Assembly: GCF_000222765.1 (NCBI RefSeq)
Contig: NZ_AFUE01000009.1
Location: 1 to 64,000 of the forward strand
Origin: Streptococcus cristatus ATCC 51100
Lineage (GTDB): Bacteria; Bacillota; Bacilli; Lactobacillales; Streptococcaceae
DNA: 64,000 nt
Direction of reading: 5' to 3'
Shown here: piece after piece, positions 36,158 through 46,454 of the stretch
Numbering within the stretch: position 1 is the stretch's first letter
How the letters are laid out: each line of letters begins with the position of its first letter
Position numbers and translations under genes: made by a program
Notes under the pieces: generated by a model
Told to the model about the DNA's origin: nothing
Databases searched by the model: none
The model's input: the letters and a program-made list of their open reading frames with translations, nothing else

Positions 36158-37031
36158 ATAAAGCCACAATCAATTCAAACCAATCTCCCTCTGCTTGAAT
36201 GGTCAAATCACCACCTAAGATTTCGACCAGCTGCTGGGTGATATAAAGGCCCAGTCCAGAGGATTCCTCACTACTGGAGAGGTTTTCAGAATAGAAGCGA
36301 TTAGTTAGTTTATCCAGATGCAAAATAGGCTTCTGGACCTTATTTTTGACCTGGAAAATAACCTTTTGCCCTTCATTTTTCAGACTGATGCTGGCTGTTT
36401 CTCGACCATGTTTGAGGACATTGCTGAGCATGTTCTGGATGATTCGATCAAAGATGTCACTGTCCGTTTCCAAAAGCAGATTTTCAGAGAGATCCACATC
36501 TAAATCAATCCCTGCTCGCTGAAAGGCATCATAGTAGGCAAAGAGTTGCTGGGTGACCAGCTGGGATAGATCTACCCGCTGCAACTTTGGTCGAATGGCT
36601 CCTTCCATCAAGCGACGGTATTCCATCAGAGCCTCCAAGCGTCTGGATACCATACTTAGATTATCCGCAATCTTTTGCAACTGCTGGTCCATCTGCTCCT
36701 TATCAGCGTCTTTGAGTAGCTGTTGCGTGTAGCCACTAGCAATGGTCAGTGGCGTTCGGATATCGTGGGCAATATTGCTGATAGCCATGTCCAAGGTTTT
36801 CTTTTCCTGCTGGGTCACAAAGGACATCTTATCAATTTCCTGAAAAAGCTGCTCCACCTCGTCAATCAGAGCCACTAGGCTAGGAGATTGATCTCTCAAA
36901 GTCAGCCGAACCTGACTTCCTGTGCGATGTTTGGCACGGATCTGGCTGGTCAGACTACGAATCGTCAGATGATAGCGAACCAGCATGATTAACAAGAAGA
37001 GTATGAGCACAAAGGCTAAAATCAACCACAT
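36156..37031 (-). CDS. Sensor histidine kinase with a single N-terminal membrane helix
   Basis: The protein has 291 residues. One hydrophobic helix (about 2-20) is followed directly by cytoplasmic helices, with no extracellular sensor. The phosphoacceptor box is SNIAHDIRTPLT near residue 98. The ATPase domain has a QNMLSNVLKHG N-box and SGLGLYITQQL G2 box. GGAGG 8 nt before the ATG at 37031 decides the start. It follows the response regulator by 2 nt. Its missing sensor suggests it reads the state of a membrane partner, possibly the convergent ABC exporter (inference). Confidence 0.9.
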   Translation of the reverse strand: MWLILAFVLILFLLIMLVRYHLTIRSLTSQIRAKHRTGSQVRLTLRDQSPSLVALIDEVEQLFQEIDKMSFVTQQEKKTLDMAISNIAHDIRTPLTIASGYTQQLLKDADKEQMDQQLQKIADNLSMVSRRLEALMEYRRLMEGAIRPKLQRVDLSQLVTQQLFAYYDAFQRAGIDLDVDLSENLLLETDSDIFDRIIQNMLSNVLKHGRETASISLKNEGQKVIFQVKNKVQKPILHLDKLTNRFYSENLSSSEESSGLGLYITQQLVEILGGDLTIQAEGDWFELIVAL

Positions 37032-37033
37032 AG

Positions 37034-37714
37034 CTAATCCTCCTTGAGCCGCACACCCAGACCCCAAATGGTCTCGATATAGTCTGTCGAACTATCCAGC
37101 TGGGCTAATTTCTTGCGAAGATTGCTGAGATGGGCATTGAGCGTATTATCGCCTGGCAGATAGGTCTCCTCCCAGACCGACTCATACAGCTCCTCCTTGG
37201 TAAAAATCTTTTTAGGATGAGCCAGCAAGGTCTGGAAGATCTGAAATTCCTTCTTCCCTAGCCGCATGGACTGGTCACCAGAAGCAATTTCAAAGGTATC
37301 TGGCAAAAGGCGGATATTTTTGATTGAGGTCTCCCCAGCAGGCTTAGACTGAGGCTGCTGACTACCTCGCAATTGGACAGTGACACGCGCCGCCACTTCA
37401 TCTAGATTAAAAGGCTTGACAATGTAGTCATTGGCACCGTCCAGCAGATACTGACTCACGAGGCTCTTTTCGCCCAGAGCGGTCAGCATGACTACTGGAA
37501 CCTGACTGGTCTTGCGAATTTCCCTCAGCACCTCATCGCCATTTTTTCCAGGCAGCATAATATCTAGCAGGACTAGATGAATCTCTTCTTCCGCAAAAAT
37601 CCGCAGTCCCTCGGTTCCAGAATAAGCTGAAAACACGACATGCTCCTGCGTAAAGAGATTTTTCAAAATCTCATGAATATCATTGTTGTCTTCAATTAGT
37701 AAAAGATTGGCCAT
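37034..37714 (-). CDS. OmpR-family response regulator
   Basis: The protein has 226 residues. The receiver domain has IEDN, the phosphorylated aspartate in LVLLDIMLPGKNGDEV near residue 49, and the lysine in IVKPFNLDE. The C-terminal winged helix ends with TLNAHLSNLRKKL and ETIWGLGVRL. ATGs at 37720 and 37714 are both possible; GGAG stands 7 nt before 37714. A promoter (TTGACT-17-TACACT) lies just upstream. Likely targets include the neighbouring exporter genes. Confidence 0.92.
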   Translation of the reverse strand: MANLLLIEDNNDIHEILKNLFTQEHVVFSAYSGTEGLRIFAEEEIHLVLLDIMLPGKNGDEVLREIRKTSQVPVVMLTALGEKSLVSQYLLDGANDYIVKPFNLDEVAARVTVQLRGSQQPQSKPAGETSIKNIRLLPDTFEIASGDQSMRLGKKEFQIFQTLLAHPKKIFTKEELYESVWEETYLPGDNTLNAHLSNLRKKLAQLDSSTDYIETIWGLGVRLKED

Positions 37715-37742
37715 TCTCATTCTCCAATAGCTTGATAAAACT

Positions 37743-37771
37743 AGTGTAGCAAGGATGAGCCAGCAAGTCAA
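37743..37771 (-). promoter_or_regulatory. Predicted promoter of the two-component system
   Basis: On the minus strand: TTGACT (37766-37771), 17 nt, TACACT (37743-37748). The response regulator start is 28 nt beyond the -10. Confidence 0.65.
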
Positions 37772-37796
37772 TCAAATATAAACGATACAAAAGAAA

Positions 37797-37971
37797 GAGA
37801 GTGGGACAGAAATCGGTAATTCGTTAGAATTCGATTTCGTCGTCCCACCTCCGCACAGTTGAGTAGGGCTGTAAAAGCTGATGAAATCAGCCTAGTAGAG
37901 CCCACTCAACCACTGCGTCTTGCTCGACAATCCAAAGACAATTGAGAGGCTAGGACTTTTGTCCCAGCCTC
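37797..37971 (-). repeat. 175-bp structured intergenic repeat, copy 3
   Basis: Minus-strand copy starting 7 nt after the stop codon of the phospho-beta-glucosidase gene. All three hairpins are intact, including GCTGATttcATCAGC in the middle. It ends about 25 nt before the promoter of the two-component system, so it also insulates that promoter. Confidence 0.88.
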
Positions 37972-37978
37972 CTTGATG

Positions 37979-39445
<1,467 letters not shown>

Positions 39446-39607
39446 TTATTTACTAATATTATAGCTCATTCTGTAAACCTTTTCTTATAAAAAACTGCGA
39501 GATACTGATACTATTCTACTATTTTGTTTTATTCGACAAATTTTCAGGGTTCGGTTTTAAAGAGATCGTCTTCTAAAATGAAAGCAAATAGTCTCCCTTA
39601 AAACAAA

Positions 39608-39634
39608 AGAGAAGACTGAAAACCAGTCTTCTCT
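39608..39634 (-). terminator. Terminator after the SemiSWEET gene
   Basis: AGAGAAGACTG and CAGTCTTCTCT form a perfect 11-bp stem with a 5-nt loop. On the minus strand TTTGTTTTAAGG follows. Confidence 0.85.
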
Positions 39635-39642
39635 TATTCCTC

Positions 39643-39903
39643 TTAAATTAAAGCCGTGATGGCCGTCACTAGTCCAAAAATGATTCCCGGTGCATTTGCT
39701 GCTGCAAGCGGAATATCTCTTTCTTTTTTGAACAAGCCGTAGTAGACCCATAGGCTACAGTTGATTGCTGCGACGAGCGGTTGGATAAAATTCCCTTTTT
39801 GTCCCGCTAGGTTGTTCATGATTTGTGGAAAATAGGACACATACATCATTACGGACATAAAGGTTGCAACCCATCCCAAAATTTTCATTTGTTTTTCAGA
39901 CAT
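39643..39903 (-). CDS. SemiSWEET-type sugar transporter (PQ-loop family)
   Basis: The protein has 86 residues and three membrane helices, the build of a bacterial SemiSWEET half-transporter that works as a dimer. The PQ motif sits in SYFPQIMNN in helix one, followed by FIQPLVAAINCSLWVYYGLF with the substrate-facing asparagine and tryptophan. The frame is open to 39957, but GAGG stands 8 nt before the ATG at 39903. It moves sugars down a gradient without phosphorylation; the natural sugar is unknown. It is separated from bglA by its terminator. Confidence 0.88.
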   Translation of the reverse strand: MSEKQMKILGWVATFMSVMMYVSYFPQIMNNLAGQKGNFIQPLVAAINCSLWVYYGLFKKERDIPLAAANAPGIIFGLVTAITALI

Positions 39904-40027
39904 TTTTAATACCTCTTTCATTTTTCGGTTATATTTTATAACGATAGTCCAAAACAATCAAGTTCTTTTCCCCCTTTGTTATGAAGATGTAAACTATCAC
40001 AATCTTGTGATAAGAAAAAAGACAAAG

Positions 40028-40053
40028 AAAAAGACCGGATTACTCCGATCTTT
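40028..40053 (-). terminator. Terminator after spxB
   Basis: On the minus strand AAAGATCGGA pairs with TCCGGTCTTT (one U-G pair) around a 4-nt loop and is followed by TTCTTTG. Confidence 0.75.
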
Positions 40054-40068
40054 TCAAGTTCGACTCTT

Positions 40069-40111
40069 GAAAATCAAAGAATAAAATCTACAAACTTCAA
40101 ATTTGATTTTC
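40069..40111. repeat. Inverted repeat downstream of spxB
   Basis: GAAAATCAAA and TTTGATTTTC are perfect 10-nt arms around 23 nt. It lies between the spxB stop and its terminator. It may be a fragment of a dispersed element; role unknown. Confidence 0.45.
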
Positions 40112-40122
40112 GGCGAGAGGAA

Positions 40123-41898
40123 TTATTTAATTGCGCGTGATTGCAACCCTTCTTCTTCCAAGAAGAAACGGAATGGTACGAGTTCTTCTGCTTCGTATTT
40201 TTCCTTGAAGGCTTTGATGGCTTCTTCTGAGTGAAGTTTTGGATCCAATTCAAGTACTTCTACTGGAAGTGGACGATGTTGAGTGATGTGAGCATCGATA
40301 ACAACAGTTTTACCTTCTTTGTTCAATTTAACAGCTTCTGCAACAACTGCATCGATATCTTCGATACGGTTTACAGTGAACCCTACAGCACCTTGAGCTT
40401 CAGCGATTTTCGCATAGTCAGCATTAGGGAAGTCACAACCAAACAAGTGTTTGTTTGTGTCTTCGTATTTGTCCTTGATGAAGGCATATTTACCATTCGA
40501 GAAGACAACGTTGATAACTGGAAGGTCGTATTGAACGTTTGTGATCACGTCTGGGTAGCACATGTTGAATGCACCGTCACCCATGATGTTCCATACTTGG
40601 CGATCTGGATTGTCCTTCTTAGCAGCGATACCACCAGGAAGGGCAATACCCATTGTCGCAAAGAGTGGAGATGTACGCCACATGTTCTCAGGTGTCATGT
40701 GAAGGTGACGAGTAGATGTTTGAGTAGTGTCACCTACGTCGATTGAGTAGATAGCGTCTTGATCAGCATGTTTGTTGATTGCATTGTAAACTTGGTACAA
40801 TTGCAATTCACCCTCAGTTTTACCTTCGAGTTTATTCATGTAATCACGCCAGTTTTGGTTGTTCTTAACGTTTGCACGCCACCATGGAGTAGATTCTACT
40901 GGGTTTACTTTGTCAAGGATAGCTTTCGCTGCTTGACCTGCGTCACCAAGGATTGAAGCGTCAAGGGCATGACGTTTACCAAGTTTGTAAGGGTCGATAT
41001 CGACTTGGATGAATTTTTCAGTGTTCTTGAAGGCTTCGTAAACTTCAGCAAATGGGAAGTTTGAACCGAGGAAAAGAACGGTGTCTGCTTCAAAGACAAC
41101 TTCGTTGGCTGGTTTCCAACCAACACGGTAAGCAGAACCTGTCAAACCTTCATAGTTCCATTCGAAAGCTTCAAAGTTTTTACCAGTGGTGATGATTGGT
41201 GCTTTGATTTTACGTGACAATTCAGTAATCACTTCACCAGCTTTAACACCACCGTAACCAGCGTAGATAACTGGACGTTCAGCATTGTTCAAGATTTCAA
41301 CTGCTTTGTCGATTTCAACTTCGTTCAAAGCAGGAGCGATGAATGAACGTTCGTATGAACCTGAACCGTAGTATGAGTTTTCGTCGATTTCTTGGAAACC
41401 AAAGTTCACTGGGATTTCAACAACAGCTGGACCCTTTTTAGAAACTGCAGCACGGCAAGCTTCGTCGATTACTTTTGGCAATTGCTCTGCGTATGCCACA
41501 CGTTTGTTGTAAACAGCGATACCGTTGTACATTGGGTTTTGGTTCAATTCTTGGAAGGCATCCATGTTGAGTTCGTTGACTGGACGTGATCCAAGGATAG
41601 CGAGGAATGGAGTGTTGTCCATAGCTGCATCCTAAACACCGTTAATCAAGTGAGTCGCACCTGGACCACCTGAACCAACTGCAACCCCGATTGAGCCGCC
41701 GAATTTAGCTTGCATGACCGCTGCAAGAGCACCAGTCTCTTCGTGGCGAACTTGCAAGAAGCGGATATCTTTGTCTTCAGCCAAAGCGTCCATCAATGAG
41801 CTGAGTGTTCCTGATGGGATACCGTAGATTGTGTCTACGCCCCATGTTTTCAATACGTTGAGCATTGCTGCAGATGCAGTAATTTTCCCTTGAGTCAT
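40123..41898 (-). pseudogene. spxB: Pyruvate oxidase, interrupted by an in-frame TAG
   Basis: Read through, the frame has 591 residues, the full length of streptococcal SpxB. The enzyme oxidises pyruvate with oxygen and phosphate to acetyl phosphate, CO2 and hydrogen peroxide. ThDP and FAD domains are intact. However, codon 89, tyrosine in the expected GVYDAAMDN, is TAG (41632-41634 on the minus strand). The 88-residue front fragment holds HEETGA with the ThDP-activating glutamate. A 499-residue back fragment could restart at ATG 41622 but would lack that residue and should be inactive. No other lesion is seen. A GAGAGTTA-type ribosome site precedes the first ATG. Confidence 0.9.
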
Positions 41899-41951
41899 AA
41901 TAACTCTCCTTCAAAATTAAATTATTTATCGAAAACTTTCAGATAATATAA

Positions 41952-41964
41952 TGAAAACGTTTCA
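41952..41964. promoter_or_regulatory. cre-like CcpA site upstream of spxB
   Basis: TGAAAACGTTTCA lies 54 nt upstream of the spxB start. It differs from a perfect catabolite-response element by lacking one base in the right arm. CcpA control of spxB is reported in oral streptococci; binding here is inferred. Confidence 0.5.
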
Positions 41965-42233
41965 ATAAACTTACTCTACAAATTTATCACTTTTTCCATC
42001 GCTTGTATAAGAATATGCTCAGGAACGCTTTAGAACTATTACATAACAATTATGAGATTTTTCTGACTTTTGAAATGTATATTATAATAGATTTCAGAAA
42101 AAGGTGAAAGTGCCTCTCGCTGACCTTTGAAAATGGGGAAGATTTTAATTTGGAGCAAGCTAGAAATTTAAGGGCTAAACATGCTATAATATTGCTAGGT
42201 AAACAAAAAGATTCCAATATAGTAGGTAAAAAG

Positions 42234-42671
42234 ATGATCAGAGAAGCCAGTCCCAACGACCTAGATGAATTACTCCATTTGTACCTCTCCTTGCACGAGA
42301 CGGCCATTCCAGAAAAAAGCCCATCCTTACAAAAAGTCTGGCAGCGGATGGTAGAAGATCCAGACCACCATATCATTGTCAAAGTGCTTGACGGAAAGAT
42401 TGTTTCTTCTTGTATTTGTGTCGTTATTCCCAATCTCACGAGAGGACTACGTCCCTACGCCTTGATTGAAAATGTCGTCACTCATCATGACTTTAGAGGC
42501 AAGGGCTATGCTAGTGAATGCCTTGATTTTGCTAAGAAAATAGCGACCGAAGCCAATTGCTACAAAATGATGCTGCTGACGGGATCCAAGAAAGAAAGCA
42601 CCTGGGAATTTTATAAACGGGCTGGCTACAACCACCAAGACAAAACAGCCTTTATCCAATGGCTAGACTAA
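42234..42671 (+). CDS. GNAT family N-acetyltransferase
   Basis: The protein has 145 residues. The acetyl-CoA site is in VVTHHDFRGKGYASECL near 80-95, followed by the usual TGSKKESTWEFYKRAGY helix and strand. The frame is open to 42150, but an extended -10 (TGCTATAAT, ending at 42190) lies inside that stretch and the family N-terminus MIREASPNDLDELLHLY starts at 42234. Substrate unknown. Single-gene unit, convergent with the SGNH hydrolase and separated from it by repeat copy 4. Confidence 0.85.
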   Translation: MIREASPNDLDELLHLYLSLHETAIPEKSPSLQKVWQRMVEDPDHHIIVKVLDGKIVSSCICVVIPNLTRGLRPYALIENVVTHHDFRGKGYASECLDFAKKIATEANCYKMMLLTGSKKESTWEFYKRAGYNHQDKTAFIQWLD

Positions 42672-42702
42672 AGCAAGCAAAAATCTTTAATAAATATAGA
42701 AA

Positions 42703-42877
42703 GAGAGTGGGACAGAAATCGGTAATTCCTTAGAATTCGATTTCGTCGTCCCACCTCCGCACAGTTGAGTAGGGCTGTAAAAGCTGATGAAATCAGCGTA
42801 GTAGAGCCCACTCAACCACTGCGTCTTGCTCGACAATCCAAAGACAATTGAGAGGCTTGGACTTTTGTCCCAGCCTC
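42703..42877 (-). repeat. 175-bp structured intergenic repeat, copy 4
   Basis: Minus-strand copy, 62 nt after the stop of the SGNH hydrolase gene and between convergent genes. The first stem carries a G-A mismatch where other copies have G-T. The final stem has a single changed base in the loop-proximal part. A 99-codon ORF on the minus strand across it is judged spurious. Confidence 0.88.
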
Positions 42878-42939
42878 TTTGAAATGTCAGTTTTAACTGC
42901 TTGATTAAGCTGGCCAAGAAAAATATTTTCAGAAAACAT

Positions 42940-43572
42940 TTATAGATACGGCTGCAGAACCTTTGACAGCGTCGCATAGCCAGCAATAGTCAAATGCAAG
43001 CCATCCGTCGTAAAATCCTCCCGCAGCTGACCTCTCTCATCCAAGAAGCTATCATAAAGGTCTATAAAATGGACATTGGTATAGATGCTTGCTAGGTCTT
43101 GATAAGCCCGATTGAGATCCTGAATTTTCTCATTCGTCCGGATATAAACCGTCCCTTTGTACTGCTCCTGCTCATTCACAGGTAGGACGGACAGCAACTG
43201 GATCTGAGCCAGAGGATAGTCACGGGAAATTTCCTGAATGACCGCTTCCAGATTGGCCAGCGTTTCAGCCTGATCCATCTCCTTGCCAATGTCGTTGGTT
43301 CCAATCAGGAGAAAGACCTTGTCTAGAGCCTGCCCAAAGAGATGGGCATCCAAGTTCTCTAGAAGCAAATCAGTCTTGTAGCCACGAATGCCACGATTGA
43401 CCAAGGTTTTAGGGCTTTGCACTAGCTCGTGCAGCGGGAAATATTCCACAATCGAATCACCGATAAAAATAATCGCTGGCTCCTTTACCGCAAGCTGATT
43501 CAGATCCCGATAATTTTTCTGGATCTTTGCCTGCTCATTTAAAAGCCACTGTTCTAATAGTTGAACTGCCAT
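42940..43572 (-). CDS. SGNH/GDSL hydrolase
   Basis: The protein has 210 residues without a signal peptide. Block I IFIGDSIVEYFPL has the catalytic serine near residue 38; NRGIRG gives the block II glycine, IGTNDIG block III, and TTDGLHLTIAGY the Asp/His of block V. The fold suggests an esterase or lipase acting on acyl groups of a cytoplasmic substrate. GGAG precedes the ATG, which directly follows the HAD stop. Third gene of the set DUF-HAD-SGNH. Confidence 0.9.
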   Translation of the reverse strand: MAVQLLEQWLLNEQAKIQKNYRDLNQLAVKEPAIIFIGDSIVEYFPLHELVQSPKTLVNRGIRGYKTDLLLENLDAHLFGQALDKVFLLIGTNDIGKEMDQAETLANLEAVIQEISRDYPLAQIQLLSVLPVNEQEQYKGTVYIRTNEKIQDLNRAYQDLASIYTNVHFIDLYDSFLDERGQLREDFTTDGLHLTIAGYATLSKVLQPYL

Positions 43573-44400
43573 TTAGACTCCTTTTTCTAAGTATTGCTCA
43601 ATCACCTGCAAAACACCGGCCTCTGCATTGGCTGGTGCCAAGCGACTGGCAATGCGCTTAATCTTCTCATCCCCATTTTCCATAGCATAGGAGAAATCTG
43701 CTAGTTCCAGCATTTCCAAGTCATTTTCGCTGTCGCCAAAAGCCATGATTTCCTTGCTTTTGATTTGCCACCGCTCCATGAGCTGACGAAGTCCCCAAGC
43801 CTTGTGGAGACCTTCTTGGATAACGTCAATCGCGCCATAGCCGCTGGTCACGGCACTCAATCTTCCAGCAAATGCTGTATTGATCTGCCGCGTAATCTCT
43901 GCTGCTTGCGCTTCATCCACCATAACGCTCATCTTTAGCACTTCTTCAAACGGATGATCTTGCAGATTGGGCACAAAATTCATTCGTTTGTAGAAATGGG
44001 CCGCCATTTCTTCTGTCATAATCTTGCTAATCATCGGAAAATCAGTGCCGTCCTGAACAAAGCCACCTTTAGTGGAAGTGACCACCAGATGCACCTCACG
44101 TTCTTGACCCTGAAAATAAGCCAGCGTGTCCGCAATCAAATCAGGCTGCCAGAAAGTGCCCAGCAACATTTCATTCTTTTCAAAGATTCTAGCGCCGTTG
44201 GCGACGATCAGGGTCATACGCTCTGTCAAATCGCCCAACAATAAACGCATTCTCTGAATTTCATTGCCCGTCGCAATAACAAACTTGATGTCCCGCTCTT
44301 CCAGCTGGTCTAAAACTGCTGTCAGGCGTGGTAAATCCAGCTCGCCTCTCGGATCCAAAAGGGTGCCGTCCATATCCGTAGCGATCATTTTAATTGGCAT
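43573..44400 (-). CDS. Cof-type HAD phosphatase
   Basis: The protein has 275 residues. Motif I is DMDGTLLD near residue 9, and motif IV is IMAFGDSENDLEML near 218, with the lysine of motif III near 195. The cap is of the C2B type. Members dephosphorylate sugar phosphates, flavin or PLP compounds with wide specificity. It ends directly against the SGNH gene and starts 15 nt after the upstream gene, so all three are likely one transcript. Confidence 0.9.
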   Translation of the reverse strand: MPIKMIATDMDGTLLDPRGELDLPRLTAVLDQLEERDIKFVIATGNEIQRMRLLLGDLTERMTLIVANGARIFEKNEMLLGTFWQPDLIADTLAYFQGQEREVHLVVTSTKGGFVQDGTDFPMISKIMTEEMAAHFYKRMNFVPNLQDHPFEEVLKMSVMVDEAQAAEITRQINTAFAGRLSAVTSGYGAIDVIQEGLHKAWGLRQLMERWQIKSKEIMAFGDSENDLEMLELADFSYAMENGDEKIKRIASRLAPANAEAGVLQVIEQYLEKGV

Positions 44401-44415
44401 CTTCCCACCTCATTT

Positions 44416-45504
44416 CTATAGTCTCAGATACTTATTTTTCACTTTATTCCATAAATATTTGAGATAATCTTTCTCTTTTAACTTTTCGACTAATAATTTT
44501 TCAAAGTTTTTTACTTGGACATCTACTTGACTTTTAGCGCTTTTCCCCTCAATCGCATAGCAGCTCTTAGCCGTATGGTAACCAGCCAGACCTCGATTAT
44601 TCTGAGGGGCTTTGAAGGCTTGCCCTCCATTTCGAATCGCTAGCTTACGAAACTGGGGATCCCACTGGGCTGGACTTTTGACATCGTAGTAATAATGGGA
44701 ACTGTGATTGAAAAACGAAGGTTTCTCCCCATAATTAAAACTAGCTCCATTGACTAGCCCATTTTGACTGCTCTTTTCTGGATCCAAAACATTAAGGAAT
44801 CGCTCTTCCCTATCCAGAATAAACTCGGTATGGAAACGATGGAGAATCTTGATATTGGCCTGATAAGGCTGCTGGTCTGGGTAGGTCACCTTGCCCTTAT
44901 TGACAAAGGCTTTATTGTGCAACCGCGAAGATTCCCAGAGCTGACAATCCAGGTCAGGATGCGCCTGAAAATAGGCTACAAGAGCCTGGCCGTCTGTCAT
45001 CCCCGGCTTACGGAAATGCTGTCTGACCCACTGGGCCTGCTGACAAGAAATAAGGTAGCGAAACTGGTGCAACTGACCTTTTAACCTTTGATTACCACTG
45101 TCTGCAATAAAGTCTGCTGGAGAAAAAGCCTGCCGAATCGTTTGAGAAAACCGGCGCCAAAAGGGAGCGTGTGGCGATAAGTCCGGATGTATACGTGAGA
45201 GCAAGCGGGTGATTTCTGCTGCTTCCCCGCTCAATTCATCAGGCATGTCCATATAGAGCATAGCTAGCTCTAACAATTTCTCAGCTTGCTGGGGCTGGAC
45301 TGCTCGACATTCAAAAGACCACAGTTTCTGAAAGAGGGGACTGCCAAATATAAGGGCCTCCTCAAAAAGACCTTGGCGAGCTGATTCATGCGGCAATGAC
45401 GCCATTTCTGCTAGAAAAACTGTATCAAGAGCAGCTTGAGACCAGCCGAGCGCTTGTAATTCTGTATAGCATTGCTCTATTTCTACTTTCATCACCATCC
45501 ACAT
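44416..45504 (-). CDS. Uncharacterised 362-residue protein (possibly DUF3114-like)
   Basis: No signal peptide or membrane helix is seen. The middle has a helix-rich part, the C-terminal third is rich in Tyr, Asn and Lys and includes HSSHYYYDVKSPAQWDP. I recall a similar streptococcal family named DUF3114, but I cannot confirm it by reading. Starts at 45504, 45498 and 45492 are possible, none with a strong ribosome site; 45492 has GGA at short distance. It heads a set with the HAD and SGNH genes. Confidence 0.65.
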   Translation of the reverse strand: MWMVMKVEIEQCYTELQALGWSQAALDTVFLAEMASLPHESARQGLFEEALIFGSPLFQKLWSFECRAVQPQQAEKLLELAMLYMDMPDELSGEAAEITRLLSRIHPDLSPHAPFWRRFSQTIRQAFSPADFIADSGNQRLKGQLHQFRYLISCQQAQWVRQHFRKPGMTDGQALVAYFQAHPDLDCQLWESSRLHNKAFVNKGKVTYPDQQPYQANIKILHRFHTEFILDREERFLNVLDPEKSSQNGLVNGASFNYGEKPSFFNHSSHYYYDVKSPAQWDPQFRKLAIRNGGQAFKAPQNNRGLAGYHTAKSCYAIEGKSAKSQVDVQVKNFEKLLVEKLKEKDYLKYLWNKVKNKYLRL

Positions 45505-45643
45505 CCATCATATGAAATTTCTTCAGCACCGTTCGGAGCTTCGCTAGCAGGCTCATGCAGCCTTCTATAGCTCTCCTATTTACCTCTAAATATGCCAAAA
45601 TTTCAGCTAAAAGTCAATGTGCAAAGGAACATCCAATCTCAAA

Positions 45644-45673
45644 TTGTATTCTTTCAGCATTTTTTGCTATACT
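45644..45673 (+). promoter_or_regulatory. Predicted scaR promoter
   Basis: TTGTAT (45644-45649), 18 nt, TATACT (45668-45673). The scaR ATG is 28 nt beyond the -10, after a GAGGA ribosome site. Confidence 0.6.
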
Positions 45674-45701
45674 AGTCTTAGGAAAACAACGAGGACAAAA
45701 G

Positions 45702-46349
45702 ATGACGCCAAATAAAGAAGACTATTTAAAATGTATTTACGAGATTGGCACGCGCCAGGAGAAAATCACCAATAAAGAAATCGCCCAGCACATGCAGGTT
45801 TCCCCGCCAGCTGTGACGGAGATGATGAAGAAAATGCTGGCTGAAGAATTCCTAATCAAGGACAAAAAGGCAGGCTATCTGCTAACTGACCTAGGCTTGC
45901 AACTGGTCTCTGACCTCTACCGCAAGCACCGATTGATTGAGGTGTTCTTGGTCCAAAAGCTGGGCTACACCACAGACGAAATCCATCAGGAAGCCGAGAT
46001 TCTAGAACATACCGTTTCTGAGCGCTTTGTCGCAGGCTTGGAAAAAATGCTGGATTTCCCTGAGACCTGCCCTCACGGTGGCACAATCCCAGCCAAACAC
46101 CAGCCGCTAAAAGAAAAATACCATCAAACTTTGGCCTCCGCTCAGGAGCCTGGTAGCTACCTCATCCGCCGTGTCCACGACGACTTTGAGCTTTTGGCTT
46201 ATTTGGAAAAGCACAATCTGAACATAAACCAAGAAATCAATTTCCTCCAGTATGACGACTACAGCCAGCTCTATCAACTAGAAGTAGACGACCGAGCAAT
46301 CCAAGTTAGCCCTATGATTGCCCAACAGATTTATGTAGAAAAACTATAA
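45702..46349 (+). CDS. scaR: Metal-dependent transcriptional regulator, DtxR/MntR family (ScaR/SloR type)
   Basis: The protein has 215 residues, like streptococcal ScaR, SloR and MtsR. It represses manganese/iron uptake genes when metal-loaded. The N-terminal winged helix runs MTPNKEDYLKCIYEIG through ITNKEIAQHMQVSPPAVTEMMKKM. Dimerisation and metal residues appear in HRLIEVFLVQKLGY, EAEILEHTVSERF and CPHGGTIP. A C-terminal SH3/FeoA-like domain follows. The frame is open to 45555, but GAGGA and the family start support 45702. No sca transporter genes are in the window. Confidence 0.92.
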   Translation: MTPNKEDYLKCIYEIGTRQEKITNKEIAQHMQVSPPAVTEMMKKMLAEEFLIKDKKAGYLLTDLGLQLVSDLYRKHRLIEVFLVQKLGYTTDEIHQEAEILEHTVSERFVAGLEKMLDFPETCPHGGTIPAKHQPLKEKYHQTLASAQEPGSYLIRRVHDDFELLAYLEKHNLNINQEINFLQYDDYSQLYQLEVDDRAIQVSPMIAQQIYVEKL

Positions 46350-46353
46350 ACAG

Positions 46354-46390
46354 AACCCAGTTCGGACTTTTTAGTCTAAACTGGGTTTTT
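46354..46390 (+). terminator. Terminator after scaR
   Basis: AACCCAGTT and AACTGGGTT form the outer stem, with a further GGACT/AGTCT stem inside, followed by TTTTTA. Its T-run abuts the -35 of the marR promoter. Confidence 0.88.
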
Positions 46391-46391
46391 A

Positions 46392-46431
46392 TTGACAAAA
46401 ATAAGATGTCAGATTATAATAAGTATACTTA
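46392..46431 (+). promoter_or_regulatory. Consensus marR promoter with overlapping palindromic operator
   Basis: TTGACA (46392-46397), 17 nt, TATAAT (46415-46420). The 12-bp palindrome TAAGTATACTTA (46420-46431) covers the predicted transcript start. This is the usual place for MarR self-repression. Confidence 0.8.
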
Positions 46432-46454
46432 CAAAATATCCAGAGGAAAAGCTA

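Noticed and set aside
40123-41622. A separate 499-residue oxidase gene
   Set aside because: It is in the same frame as the 88-codon piece just upstream and only a TAG codon separates them; the two make one SpxB.
42687-42986. 99-codon minus-strand ORF
   Set aside because: It spans repeat copy 4 and the end of the SGNH gene; protein-like similarity to the first ORF is due to the repeat.
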